This document shows, piece after piece, positions 8,263 through 17,448 of a DNA stretch of 64,000 bases (its first letter is position 1; each line of letters begins with the position of its first letter). Made by a program: the position numbers and the translations under genes. This stretch comes from JABMMZ01 sp044341025. GTDB taxonomy: Bacteria; Bacteroidota; Bacteroidia; NS11-12g; UBA955. The DNA lies in contig JBIISM010000002.1 of the NCBI GenBank assembly GCA_044341025.1, positions 1 to 64,000 of the forward strand, read 5' to 3'. The notes beneath the pieces were generated by a model. The model was given only the letters and a program-made list of their open reading frames with translations, ran no database searches and was not told where the DNA came from.

Positions 8263-9417
8263 TTATTTGCTGTCTCTATTAATGTCAAGTTTTAGAGAAA
8301 AAATATTGCTATACAAAGCAGGACCATTTCCTGAAACCGCGCTTAAATTGGTTAATGCATAGTCTAAGGTGAAATTTCCAAATGTAAATCCAATACCAAC
8401 ATTGGGCATAATTGATGCTGTTTGTTTTCCATTGCTGTTGGAGTAATGTTGGAAATTGTTAAAACCAGTTCTGAAATACAATCGATTTGCATCGCTTAAA
8501 TTATAAGTTACCTCCGCTCCACAATATGGATCAATACTTAAGAGATTTGATTTGATCAAAGTATTTCTTTTGCCATCAAGGGTAATATTAGCATCTATTT
8601 CTGCTAGAAATGTCCAGTTATCGCTTTCCCAAGTTTTTGCAAAACCACCCAATATTCTTGGCAGTGTAATCTCTAAAGTGCTTTTTGGTATGGCATTGCC
8701 TGTGGTAGCCAAAATGTCTTTTTGGGCATCAGTGAACGTATATCTCCAGCTATTAAATGTTGATGTTGCATCTCGCACAACAATACCTAGAGACCAGTTT
8801 TTCTTAGTGTTGTCAAACTTTACACCTGCATCGAATCCAAAGCCTGTTGCTTTGGCAAATGGACCTACTTTTCTGCTGATGATTTTCATGTTCCCGCCCC
8901 AAGAGAAATCAATGTTTCTCATGCTTTTAATATCGGCTGATTGCGCATAGGATACAATTGCAGCAAAATCTGTGGTATTAAATGAACTAACACGGGTGTA
9001 ATCAATCTCTCCATTTCTGATCAAATCAAATGTGTTGGCAATGCCATCGACACCAAAACGCACCAAACTGATGCCAATTGCGCCTTTGTCGCCCGCTTTA
9101 GTTGCCCATGAACCGTAGTCGTAATTTGCAATTCCCGCAAAGTAAGAGGCGTGCATTAATGCAACTTGAGCATTGCTTTTGATGCCGACTAATCCAGCGG
9201 GATTCCAATAGCCAGAGTAAACATCATTTGTTGCGGCAATCATGCACCCACCCATGCCAAGTGATCGAGCACCCACACCTATTTGCAAAAATTCATTGCT
9301 GTATTTAGTCGCATTTTGGCTAAATACATTAATTGTAAAGGAAAATAGAATGGTAGCTAGAAGCTGGCTTTTCATAGGTCTATGCAAATGTCTTAAAAAT
9401 AATTCACTTTTCTTCAT
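8263..9417 (-). CDS. PorV/PorQ-family outer-membrane beta-barrel protein
   Basis: 384 residues with a signal peptide (cleavage near NVFSQ, about residue 34). The mature N-terminus carries the family signature: EFLQIGVGARSLGMGG, then TNDVYSGYWNPAGL. The rest reads as alternating beta strands of a FadL-like barrel. PorV shuttles T9SS cargo to the attachment complex and PorQ is a related T9SS protein; this copy could be either or another paralogue. Its ATG overlaps the preceding stop (ATGA), so translation is probably coupled. No other T9SS machinery gene is nearby. Confidence 0.85.
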   Translation of the reverse strand: MKKSELFLRHLHRPMKSQLLATILFSFTINVFSQNATKYSNEFLQIGVGARSLGMGGCMIAATNDVYSGYWNPAGLVGIKSNAQVALMHASYFAGIANYDYGSWATKAGDKGAIGISLVRFGVDGIANTFDLIRNGEIDYTRVSSFNTTDFAAIVSYAQSADIKSMRNIDFSWGGNMKIISRKVGPFAKATGFGFDAGVKFDNTKKNWSLGIVVRDATSTFNSWRYTFTDAQKDILATTGNAIPKSTLEITLPRILGGFAKTWESDNWTFLAEIDANITLDGKRNTLIKSNLLSIDPYCGAEVTYNLSDANRLYFRTGFNNFQHYSNSNGKQTASIMPNVGIGFTFGNFTLDYALTNLSAVSGNGPALYSNIFSLKLDINRDSK

Positions 9418-10058
9418 GTTTTGAGTTCAATGGCCAAATCGTTTAGATTTTCTTTGATAAAATACAGTATTTCTGGTAGTTTTTTCTGTAGTAATGCATT
9501 GTCTTCAATTGTCCATTCATAGTTTATACCCACTTTTTGATACACCTTGTTCAACGCGAAACTAATTTTTTCATTGTGTTTGTACTCAAAAACAAACCGA
9601 GCTTTGACAAATCTTTCAAATCCTATTTGGAAATTTTGAGGGTTGGACAATCCTATCATTTTTAGGAAAACGCAAATTTCTTCTGTGTTAACGAGGGATA
9701 GGTCTTGGTAAAATTGCGCGCAAAGCCCATCATGCTCATCCATCAATACCCGGTCTAATAAAATTTCCATTAGCAAGTGGTTTAAAAACCATTTGCGAGG
9801 CCAATTGCATTCTTTATCCAAAGTATCTGATAAAAACCCTGTGGTTTGTTTGAAAAATAGTGAATTGTGAAATTTTCTATCGCATTCAAGATGGGTTAAA
9901 CTCCCATCGGCAAGTGCAATGAATGCTGGTCTGTTAAATTTGCCAATGGGTTTGATGCGGGTATTGCAATAGCTTTTGACCAAATCGGGTAATATTAGTC
10001 CAGTATTAAAGTAAGGGTTCTTGGTTTTATAGAAATAATAATGGGAAAGAAAATTCAT
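9414..10058 (-). CDS. ACP-phosphodiesterase-like protein
   Basis: 214 residues, no signal peptide. The N-terminus MNFLSHYYF...GLILPDLVK resembles AcpH/DUF479 proteins (MNFLAHLYL...GNFIGDF), which remove phosphopantetheine from acyl carrier protein. Candidate metal-binding residues include the early His, the Asp of LPDL, and the His/Asp in LTHLECDRKFHN. Similarity is clear only in parts, so the enzymatic role is uncertain. It lies upstream of, and overlaps, the PorV-like gene. Confidence 0.65.
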   Translation of the reverse strand: MNFLSHYYFYKTKNPYFNTGLILPDLVKSYCNTRIKPIGKFNRPAFIALADGSLTHLECDRKFHNSLFFKQTTGFLSDTLDKECNWPRKWFLNHLLMEILLDRVLMDEHDGLCAQFYQDLSLVNTEEICVFLKMIGLSNPQNFQIGFERFVKARFVFEYKHNEKISFALNKVYQKVGINYEWTIEDNALLQKKLPEILYFIKENLNDLAIELKT

Positions 10059-10126
10059 CGTTGCTACAAACTTATTGAAAATATTTAATTTCGCTTGTTT
10101 CCATGTGAAATTGTTTTCTTTTGGTT

Positions 10127-10134
10127 TATCTTTG
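10127..10134 (+). promoter_or_regulatory. -7 promoter box for tyrS
   Basis: TATCTTTG is a perfect TAnnTTTG box 35 bases before the chosen tyrS ATG. It lies inside the longer reading frame, ruling against the upstream ATG at 10095. Confidence 0.6.
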
Positions 10135-10169
10135 CCTCTTATATATTCAAACCTGTTACGTCAAGATTT

Positions 10170-11438
10170 ATGAAGCCTAAGCACAATTTTATTGAAGAAC
10201 TTCGTTGGAGAAATATGATACAGGACGTTATGCCTGGAACTGAAGATTTGTTAAACAGTAAAATTGTAAAGGGTTATATTGGTTTTGACCCAACTGCAGA
10301 CTCCTTGGGCGTTGGCAATATGGTTCAAATAATGACTTTGTTGCATTTTCAAAGAGCAGGTCATAAGCCTATTGCATTGGTTGGAGGGGCTACAGGAATG
10401 GTTGGTGACCCGAGTGGAAAAAGCGCAGAGCGCAATCTGCTAAACGAAGACGTTTTAAACCATAACTTGGCTTGTCAGAAGGCACAGTTGCAAAAGTTTT
10501 TAGATTTTGATTGCGGTGAAAACAGTGCAGAAATCGTCAACAATTATGATTGGTTCAAGCAGTTTTCTTTTTTGGACTTCATTAGAGATGTTGGCAAACA
10601 CATTACAGTCAATTACATGATGTCAAAGGACAGTGTGAAAAACCGTTTGGAAAATGGCATGTCATTTACTGAGTTCAGTTATCAGTTGGTTCAAGGCTAT
10701 GACTTTTATTATCTCAACAAGAACCAAAACGTTCAACTTCAAATGGGTGGAAGTGACCAATGGGGGAATATTGTAACGGGCACAGAATTAATTAGACGCA
10801 TCGATGGTGGAGAGGCGTTTGCGTTAACAACTCCCTTGATTAAAAAATCTGATGGCACTAAATTCGGGAAGTCAGAAGGTGGAAATATTTGGCTAGATCC
10901 AAAAAGGACCAGTCCTTATGCATTTTATCAATTTTGGTTAAGGTCTAGCGACGAAGATGTTCAAAATTATATTCGAATTTTCAGTCTCAAGAGTAGGGAA
11001 GAAATTGAAGCAATTGAAACGCATTTATTGCAAAAAGAATTGGCCAGAGAGGTAACCATTCGTGTTCACGGTGAGCAGGCTTATAATCATGCTGTTCGTG
11101 CAAGTGAAATATTGTTTGGAAAAGGAACTACAGAAGAGCTTGAAACAATTGACGAAGAAACACTATTGTCGGCAATGGATGGGGTGCCACAAGCCTTTTT
11201 AAGCTTAAATGACATTAAAAACGGAATTCCAATTGTGGATTTTCTAAGTGAAAAAATTAACCTCTTACCAAGTAAAACGGAAGCAAAGAAAATGTTGCAA
11301 GGAAATGGGATAAGCGTTAATAAAAATAAAGTAATCGATTTGGAATATACCATCTCAGAAAAAGACTTAATTAAAGGCAAATATATATTGGCACAAAAAG
11401 GCAAAAAAGACTATTGTTTAGTCTTAATCAATCAATAA
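10170..11438 (+). CDS. tyrS: Tyrosyl-tRNA synthetase
   Basis: 422-residue class I synthetase that charges tRNA-Tyr. Evidence: the Rossmann core with FDPTADSL, GGATGMVGDPSGKSAERNLL, QMGGSDQWGNI, a KMSKS-type loop KFGKS (about 231-235) and a C-terminal S4 RNA-binding domain (about 355-422). The HIGH signature reads GVGN (47-50), losing the first histidine; see findings. The start was moved 25 codons inward because a -7 promoter box lies before it and family proteins begin near NFIEELRWR. It is followed at 13 bases by pepA. Confidence 0.96.
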   Translation: MKPKHNFIEELRWRNMIQDVMPGTEDLLNSKIVKGYIGFDPTADSLGVGNMVQIMTLLHFQRAGHKPIALVGGATGMVGDPSGKSAERNLLNEDVLNHNLACQKAQLQKFLDFDCGENSAEIVNNYDWFKQFSFLDFIRDVGKHITVNYMMSKDSVKNRLENGMSFTEFSYQLVQGYDFYYLNKNQNVQLQMGGSDQWGNIVTGTELIRRIDGGEAFALTTPLIKKSDGTKFGKSEGGNIWLDPKRTSPYAFYQFWLRSSDEDVQNYIRIFSLKSREEIEAIETHLLQKELAREVTIRVHGEQAYNHAVRASEILFGKGTTEELETIDEETLLSAMDGVPQAFLSLNDIKNGIPIVDFLSEKINLLPSKTEAKKMLQGNGISVNKNKVIDLEYTISEKDLIKGKYILAQKGKKDYCLVLINQ

Positions 11439-11451
11439 AAATAAAAAATCC

Positions 11452-12888
11452 ATGAAGTTTATAAAATCAGTAAGTAAGCCGTCAGATAATGATCAAATGA
11501 TTGTTATTTTAGATGCCAGCAAATTTAAAAAATCAACTTTTTTAGACAAGTCAGAAAATGAAGCAGTGCTTGCAGCGATTGAATCAAAAAGACCAATGAT
11601 TCAATTTAATTCAGGATTGATTTTGAAACTGGTTTTGCCAGTTTATGACACTACCGGTTGGGAATTAAGTGAAAAGGTTAGAAAGATGGGGGCTAAGTTT
11701 TGTGCTATTTTGAATGAGCACAAAGCAAAACATGCTTGTATTGTATCTTTCGACAAACATCTGGCTTTGGCTATGTCGGAAGGCATTATGCTTTCAAATT
11801 ATCAGTTTTTGAAGTATTTCACCGATAAAAAGAAACGCGCCAACAGCCTTCAAAATGTTCATTTAATGGGAGATTTGGTAGATAGTCAAGCGGTAGAGTA
11901 CTTAAATGCTGTCATTGATTCTACCTATATCGCAAGGGATTTGGTTAACGAGCCACATAGTTTTTTAAACGCAATTCAATTGTCTGAGGAGTTTAAAAAA
12001 ATAGGCAAGGAAGCAGGATTTAATGTTGAAGTTTGGAATGAATCTAGAATTGCTGCACAAAAAATGGGCGGTCTTTTAGCTGTAAACAAAGGGAGTAAAA
12101 TACCACCAACATTTAACATCATGGAATATAAACCTAAAAATGCCAGCAATAAGAAGCCGATAGTTTTGGTTGGTAAAGGTGTTGTTTATGATACCGGTGG
12201 CTTGAGCTTAAAGCCTACGCCTATGAGCATGGACCATATGAAATGCGATATGGCAGGAAGTGCAGTTGTTGTTTCTGTTTTAAGTGCAGTAGCAAAATTA
12301 GGTCTTCCAATTCATGTTATTGGTTTGGTGCCTGCAACGGATAATTGGATTGGTGAAAATAGCTATGCCCCCGGCGATGTTATAACGATGTACAGCGGAA
12401 CAACGGTGGAAGTATTAAATACGGATGCAGAAGGACGTTTGGTTTTAGCAGATGCTTTGCATTTTGCGAAAAAATTAAATCCAATGTTGGTGTGTGATTT
12501 TGCAACCTTGACTGGTGCTGCAGTTAGAGCAATTGGGCCCTATGCAACTGCATTTATGGGCAATGCTGACGATAAATTAAAACAATCTGTGTTTGAAAGT
12601 AGTTATTCTGTTTTCGAACGCTTGGTTGAATTTCCTTTATGGCCTGAGTACGCAGACGAGTTAAAGTCTGAAGTTGCAGATATGAGTAATTTGGGTAAAG
12701 GAGAAGGTGGTCAAATAAGTGCTGCGAAATTTTTAGAACATTTTACAGACTACCCTTGGATGCACTTTGATATTGCCGGTCCTGCTTTCAATCACGCAAC
12801 GGATTCATATAAACCAAAAGGCGGAACGGGCGTTGGGGTAAGGCTAATGATAGATTTCTTAGTGAAGCAAAGTCAAAATGCAAAGTAA
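11452..12888 (+). CDS. pepA: M17 leucyl aminopeptidase
   Basis: Cytosolic dizinc exopeptidase of 478 residues that trims N-terminal residues from peptides. The C-terminal catalytic domain shows the M17 ligand set: GKGVVYDTGG (K242, D247), KCDMAG (D266) and the signature NTDAEGRL (323-330). The N-terminal domain is divergent, as is usual. It lies between tyrS and pdxA on one apparent transcript, with one base separating its stop from the pdxA ATG. Confidence 0.95.
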   Translation: MKFIKSVSKPSDNDQMIVILDASKFKKSTFLDKSENEAVLAAIESKRPMIQFNSGLILKLVLPVYDTTGWELSEKVRKMGAKFCAILNEHKAKHACIVSFDKHLALAMSEGIMLSNYQFLKYFTDKKKRANSLQNVHLMGDLVDSQAVEYLNAVIDSTYIARDLVNEPHSFLNAIQLSEEFKKIGKEAGFNVEVWNESRIAAQKMGGLLAVNKGSKIPPTFNIMEYKPKNASNKKPIVLVGKGVVYDTGGLSLKPTPMSMDHMKCDMAGSAVVVSVLSAVAKLGLPIHVIGLVPATDNWIGENSYAPGDVITMYSGTTVEVLNTDAEGRLVLADALHFAKKLNPMLVCDFATLTGAAVRAIGPYATAFMGNADDKLKQSVFESSYSVFERLVEFPLWPEYADELKSEVADMSNLGKGEGGQISAAKFLEHFTDYPWMHFDIAGPAFNHATDSYKPKGGTGVGVRLMIDFLVKQSQNAK

Positions 12889-12889
12889 T

Positions 12890-13954
12890 ATGAAAAAACC
12901 AATAATAGGAATAAGTCAAGGGGATCCGAATGGTGTTGGTTTGGAGGTTATAATAAAAGCTTTTGAGCACTTTATGTTGTTTGATCATTGCATTCCTGTA
13001 TTGTACGCAAATCCAAAGTCATTTGCATTTTGCAAGAAAAGCCTAGGACTCGAAGAACCTTCTTATGTTTTAATAAAAGATGTTTCTGAGGCCAAAGAAG
13101 ACCAATTGAATTTAATTGCAAGCAGCAATGAAATCTTTGAAATTCAATATGGTGTTCAATCAGATAACGCCGGTGCTGAGGCATTGCTTGCAATTGACAG
13201 AATGCTGCAAGATGCCAAGGCGAATAAATTGGATGCAATGGTTACGGCTCCAGTAGACAAATCAAGCATCAAAACTGCCAATGGATTTACTGGTCATACC
13301 TCCCATATAACAGCCGCTTTGGGTGTAGAGGAATCATTAATGGTGCTCTATAATGACAATATACGTGTTGGTCTTTTAACTGAGCATTTGCCATTAAATC
13401 AAGTTGCCTCAGCCGTTAAAAAAGAACTTATTTTGTCCAAGCTTAAGGTGGCAAATGAAAGCCTCAAACGCGATTTTGGTATCGTTAAACCTAAAATTGC
13501 CATCTTGGGGCTTAATCCACATAATGGCGATAAAGGAGCTATCGGTTCTGAGGAAAAGGATACAATTATACCTGCAATAGAGGAAGCTAAATCAAAAAAT
13601 ATTTTTTGTTTTGGACCCTACAGCGCTGATGGTTTTTTTGGAATGAAATCTTATCATAATTTTGACTTGGTTCTTGCAATGTACCACGACCAGGGTCTAA
13701 TTCCTTTTAAATCCATTGCATTTGAAGATGGTGTAAATTATACCGCAGGTTTGCCTGTTTTGAGAACCAGCCCTGACCACGGTACTGCTTATGATATTGC
13801 CGGAAAAGGAATTGCGTCCCAACTAAGTTTTACCAATGCCGTATTTGCCGCAATTGATATTTATAAACAAAGAAATAATATTGATACTTTAAAAACAAAT
13901 CCATTAGGATTTAGTGAATTAAGAAGAGAGCGTTTTAGATTGGAACAAGGTTAA
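12890..13954 (+). CDS. pdxA: 4-hydroxythreonine-4-phosphate dehydrogenase
   Basis: 354 residues. Oxidises 4-phosphohydroxy-L-threonine in the DXP-dependent pyridoxal phosphate pathway. Family motifs are GISQGDPNGVGLEV at the N-terminus, the metal-binding histidines in TGHTSHI, NPHNGD and AMYHDQG, and RTSPDHGTAYD near the end. I chose the second ATG, four codons inside the frame, because it sits directly after the pepA stop (TAATATG) and matches family starts. Confidence 0.95.
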   Translation: MKKPIIGISQGDPNGVGLEVIIKAFEHFMLFDHCIPVLYANPKSFAFCKKSLGLEEPSYVLIKDVSEAKEDQLNLIASSNEIFEIQYGVQSDNAGAEALLAIDRMLQDAKANKLDAMVTAPVDKSSIKTANGFTGHTSHITAALGVEESLMVLYNDNIRVGLLTEHLPLNQVASAVKKELILSKLKVANESLKRDFGIVKPKIAILGLNPHNGDKGAIGSEEKDTIIPAIEEAKSKNIFCFGPYSADGFFGMKSYHNFDLVLAMYHDQGLIPFKSIAFEDGVNYTAGLPVLRTSPDHGTAYDIAGKGIASQLSFTNAVFAAIDIYKQRNNIDTLKTNPLGFSELRRERFRLEQG

Positions 13955-14023
13955 GAAACCTTCGAAATAAATGGTGTTTTGAGCTGTATTTAATCTCCAA
14001 TTTTAAATTTTAACTATACTAGT

Positions 14024-16063
14024 ATGTCTAAATTTGAGATACAAGCGCCATTTCAACCAACAGGTGATCAACCTGCGGCTATTAAATTGCTGATTAAAGG
14101 TCTAGAACAAGGATCTCATGCTCAGACATTATTGGGGGTTACAGGTAGTGGTAAAACATTTACCATTGCGAATGTCATTCAAGAAGTGCAAAGACCAATT
14201 TTGGTGTTAAGCCACAATAAAACATTGGTGGCTCAGCTTTACAGTGAGTTTCGTAATTTCTTTCCAAGCAATGCTGTCGAATATTTTGTTAGCTATTACG
14301 ATTATTACCAGCCAGAAGCCTTCATTCCAAGCACGGGAACATACATAGAAAAAGACTTAGCGATAAACGAAGAGATAGAAAAGATGCGTCTTAAAACCAT
14401 TTCGACATTATTGAGCGGTCGTCGAGATGTGATTATAGTAGCATCGGTGAGTTGTATATATGGTGCTGGAAATCCTTCTGATTATGAAAACAGCATTATA
14501 CGAGTTAATAAAGGTCAAATTATAGCTAGAAATGCATTTTTGCATGAATTGGTAAATAGTTTATACAGCCGCACAACCGATGAATTTAAAAGAGGTAATT
14601 TTAGGGTAAAGGGCGATGTTGTTGATGTGTATTTGGCCTATAATGATTTTGCCTATAGGATTTCATTTTTTGGCAATGAGATTGAAGAGATACAATCATT
14701 TGACCCATCAAATGGTCAGATTTTGGACACCTTTAGCGATGTTGCCATCTATCCTGCCAATATATATGTTTCACCAAAAGAACGCTTGCATCAAGCCATT
14801 TATGAAATTCAGGATGACTTGGTTCTTCAAATGGAATATTTCAAGTCACAGGGTAAAAATCTGGAAGCAAAACGTCTTGAAGAACGTGTTAATTTTGATT
14901 TGGAAATGATGCGCGAGCTTGGTTATTGCAGTGGTATTGAAAATTACAGCCGTTATATGGATAGGCGTCAGACTGGCGAAAGGCCATTTTGCCTATTGGA
15001 TTATTTCCCAAAAGATTTTTTATTGATTGTTGATGAGAGCCATGTCAGTATGCCTCAAATTAAGGCAATGTATGGTGGAGATAGAGCGCGTAAAATCAAT
15101 CTGGTCGATTATGGATTTAGGTTGCCGGCAGCTATGGACAACCGACCATTAAAATGGGAAGAGTTTATCGGTATGATCAACCAAGTTATTTATGTCAGTG
15201 CAACGCCATCAAATTTTGAAATTCAAGAGTCAGAAGGCGTTGTGGTTGAGCAGTTAATAAGGCCTACTGGTTTGTTAGATCCTATAATAGAAGTTAGGCC
15301 ATGCACAAATCAGGTGGATGATTTATTGGATGAAGTTGATGAACGGGTTAAGCGGGGAGAGCGGGTATTGGTAACCACATTAACCAAGCGAATGAGTGAA
15401 GAGCTTGCCAAATATATGAGCAAATTGGGCATCAAATGTCAATACATTCACAGCGAGGTTAAGACCATAGATAGGGTTGAAATTCTTAGAAATTTAAGGC
15501 TTGGGGTTATTGATGTGCTGATAGGAATTAATTTGTTAAGAGAGGGTCTTGATTTGCCGGAGGTAAGTTTTGTTGCCATATTGGATGCCGATAAAGAGGG
15601 CTTTTTAAGGAGTGTGACAAGTTTGGTTCAAACCATTGGCCGTGCCGCAAGAAATGAAAATGGTAAAGTAATCATGTACGCTGATCGAATGACAGAAAGT
15701 ATGCGTAAAACCATTGAGGAAACAGAGAGAAGGCGTGAAAAGCAAATGGCCTACAATACACTTCATGGAATTACGCCAACATCAGTGGTCAAATCAATTG
15801 ATCAAATTATGAAGGAGACCAGTGTTGCAGATGCCAAGAAGGTTGAAGACCATTTTGCCTATGCGCAAGCAAAAAATCAATTTGATCAAGCGGCAGATCC
15901 TGTTTTTGAATACACAGATAAAGCGGCAATCGAAAAAGCAATTAAAGAAACAGAACGCTCAATGAACCGCGCGGCAAAAGATATGGAGTTTATTGAAGCT
16001 GCAAGGTTCCGCGACCAAATTGAAGTGTTGAAAAAGCAATTGAAAAAGCTCAGTATCCATTGA
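14024..16063 (+). CDS. uvrB: Excinuclease ABC subunit B
   Basis: 679 residues, normal family length. Nucleotide-excision-repair helicase that verifies damage and hands DNA to UvrC. Visible: Q motif TGDQPAAI, Walker A GVTGSGKT (about 39-46), the beta-hairpin start YYDYYQPEA, DESH box, SATP, the helicase C-terminal part (REGLDLPEVS, QTIGRAARN) and a C-terminal UVR motif (about 640-675) for UvrC contact. Intact. Confidence 0.98.
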   Translation: MSKFEIQAPFQPTGDQPAAIKLLIKGLEQGSHAQTLLGVTGSGKTFTIANVIQEVQRPILVLSHNKTLVAQLYSEFRNFFPSNAVEYFVSYYDYYQPEAFIPSTGTYIEKDLAINEEIEKMRLKTISTLLSGRRDVIIVASVSCIYGAGNPSDYENSIIRVNKGQIIARNAFLHELVNSLYSRTTDEFKRGNFRVKGDVVDVYLAYNDFAYRISFFGNEIEEIQSFDPSNGQILDTFSDVAIYPANIYVSPKERLHQAIYEIQDDLVLQMEYFKSQGKNLEAKRLEERVNFDLEMMRELGYCSGIENYSRYMDRRQTGERPFCLLDYFPKDFLLIVDESHVSMPQIKAMYGGDRARKINLVDYGFRLPAAMDNRPLKWEEFIGMINQVIYVSATPSNFEIQESEGVVVEQLIRPTGLLDPIIEVRPCTNQVDDLLDEVDERVKRGERVLVTTLTKRMSEELAKYMSKLGIKCQYIHSEVKTIDRVEILRNLRLGVIDVLIGINLLREGLDLPEVSFVAILDADKEGFLRSVTSLVQTIGRAARNENGKVIMYADRMTESMRKTIEETERRREKQMAYNTLHGITPTSVVKSIDQIMKETSVADAKKVEDHFAYAQAKNQFDQAADPVFEYTDKAAIEKAIKETERSMNRAAKDMEFIEAARFRDQIEVLKKQLKKLSIH

Positions 16064-16113
16064 AAATAAAATTAAAAATTCCTTTGGCATGATTTGTGTA
16101 AATATCTAATCAA

Positions 16114-16491
16114 ATGGTAAAAAGTTTTATAATCATCGCAATTGCTTTAATGGGTTCAAATGCCTTAAAAGCTGCAAATGAAAGTTCCCGTGTTGCCCAG
16201 GCGATACAAACTGCAAATACTGCAGAGTTGGTAAATATGTTTAACTCTAGTATTGAACTCTTGACGCCCTCTTCTTCTGGTATTTCAACCAAAGAGCAAG
16301 CAAAAATAGTATTGGATAATTTTTTCAAAAACAATACACCAGTTAAAGCGACTGTAGCCCATGAGACCTCAGGAACCACAAACACAATGTTTGTTATTAG
16401 TTTAACCACAAAGACCGGAACTTACCGTGTTTCTGTTGTTGGAAGTCTAAAAGGAGGAACATTTATAATCAACGAATTTAAAATTGTATAA
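16114..16491 (+). CDS. DUF4783 family exported protein
   Basis: 125 residues with a signal peptide (cleaved near LKAANES). The mature part matches the small NTF2-like DUF4783 family of Bacteroidota: a helix pair (VAQAIQTANTAELVNMF), then strands with SKEQAKIVL-type and GTYRVSVVGSLKGG segments. DUF4783 genes are often found beside nadC in this phylum, as here, but no role is known. A hairpin with a T-tract follows. Confidence 0.85.
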   Translation: MVKSFIIIAIALMGSNALKAANESSRVAQAIQTANTAELVNMFNSSIELLTPSSSGISTKEQAKIVLDNFFKNNTPVKATVAHETSGTTNTMFVISLTTKTGTYRVSVVGSLKGGTFIINEFKIV

Positions 16492-16518
16492 AAAGAATAA
16501 TTCTAAAATCAATATTTG

Positions 16519-16551
16519 AAAAGTACTGCGTTAATTTGCAGTACTTTTTTT
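16519..16551 (+). terminator. Terminator-like hairpin abutting the nadC start
   Basis: An 11-base perfect stem (16519-16529 with 16538-16548), an 8-base loop and a T-run ending one base before the nadC ATG. It has intrinsic-terminator form but leaves no room for a new promoter before nadC, so it may act as an attenuator or occlude translation. Confidence 0.7.
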
Positions 16552-17418
16552 ATGAATACAAATTTCAAGGATATAAGCGATTCTGCTGAGGTGCTTCAGA
16601 TAATTGAACAAGCCTTAATAGAGGACATTGGCAATGGCGATCATTCATCACTTTCATGCATAGATAAGGATAGGATTTCTCAAGCACGCCTGATTTTCAA
16701 GGACAATGGCATTGCTGCGGGTTTGAATATTGCCTATAAAATCTTAAGAATAAACGATCCTAATTGCACAATAAACACATATTTCAATGATGGTGATTAT
16801 TTGAAAAAAGGGGAAATTGCTTTTCAGGTGCTAGGCAATGCTCAGGCGTTATTAAAAAGTGAGCGCTTGCTGTTAAATATTTTACAAAGATTAAGCGGAA
16901 TAGCAACTGTCGCCAATATGGCTGCTGAAAAAATAAAAGAATACCATACCAAGGTTCTGGATACAAGAAAAACGACTCCGAATTTGAGGGTTATTGAAAA
17001 ATGGGCAGTTTTAGTTGGCGGCGGAATGAACCATAGGTTTGGTCTGTTTGATATGGTTATGTTAAAGGATAACCATATCGATGTTGCGGGTGGAATAGTG
17101 CCTGCAATTGAAAAAGCAAAGCAGTACTTACTGGAAAATAATTTAGATTTGGGTATTGAAGTAGAAACCCGCAACATAGAGGAGGTAAAGCAAGCATTAA
17201 GCATATTGCCAATTCAAAGAATTATGTTGGATAATTTTAGTCCTGAATTGGTGAAGGAGGCGGTTCAGATTATCAATGGACAATGCGAAACAGAAGCCTC
17301 AGGTGGCATAACCCTAGACAATATTGTTGACTATGCTGCTGCTGGGGTTGATTTTATATCCTTGGGCATGTTAACCCATTCGGTCAGAAGCCTAGACATT
17401 AGTTTTAAAATTAAATAA
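16552..17418 (+). CDS. nadC: Nicotinate-nucleotide pyrophosphorylase (QPRTase)
   Basis: 288 residues. Converts quinolinate and PRPP to nicotinate mononucleotide in de novo NAD synthesis. Evidence: ALIEDIGNGDHSS at the N-terminus, ERLLLNILQRLSGIAT, LDTRKTTP, GGGMNHRFGLFDMVMLKDNHI, EVETRNIEE, MLDNFSPE and the C-terminal GVDFISLGMLTHS. The start was placed 12 codons inside the longer frame, because the upstream codons are a perfect terminator-like hairpin and homologues begin near this ATG. Confidence 0.95.
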   Translation: MNTNFKDISDSAEVLQIIEQALIEDIGNGDHSSLSCIDKDRISQARLIFKDNGIAAGLNIAYKILRINDPNCTINTYFNDGDYLKKGEIAFQVLGNAQALLKSERLLLNILQRLSGIATVANMAAEKIKEYHTKVLDTRKTTPNLRVIEKWAVLVGGGMNHRFGLFDMVMLKDNHIDVAGGIVPAIEKAKQYLLENNLDLGIEVETRNIEEVKQALSILPIQRIMLDNFSPELVKEAVQIINGQCETEASGGITLDNIVDYAAAGVDFISLGMLTHSVRSLDISFKIK

Positions 17419-17436
17419 ATATTATTTAAATATTAG

Positions 17437-17444
17437 TAACTTTG
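17437..17444 (+). promoter_or_regulatory. -7 promoter box, near-leaderless
   Basis: TAACTTTG (perfect TAnnTTTG) ends four bases before the ATG of the T9SS cargo gene. If transcription starts at the usual distance, the leader is zero to two bases. Confidence 0.6.
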
Positions 17445-17448
17445 CCAT

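Noticed and set aside
16516..16551. Longer nadC frame starting at the upstream codon
   Set aside because: The 12 extra codons consist of a perfect hairpin with T-run and match no homologue.
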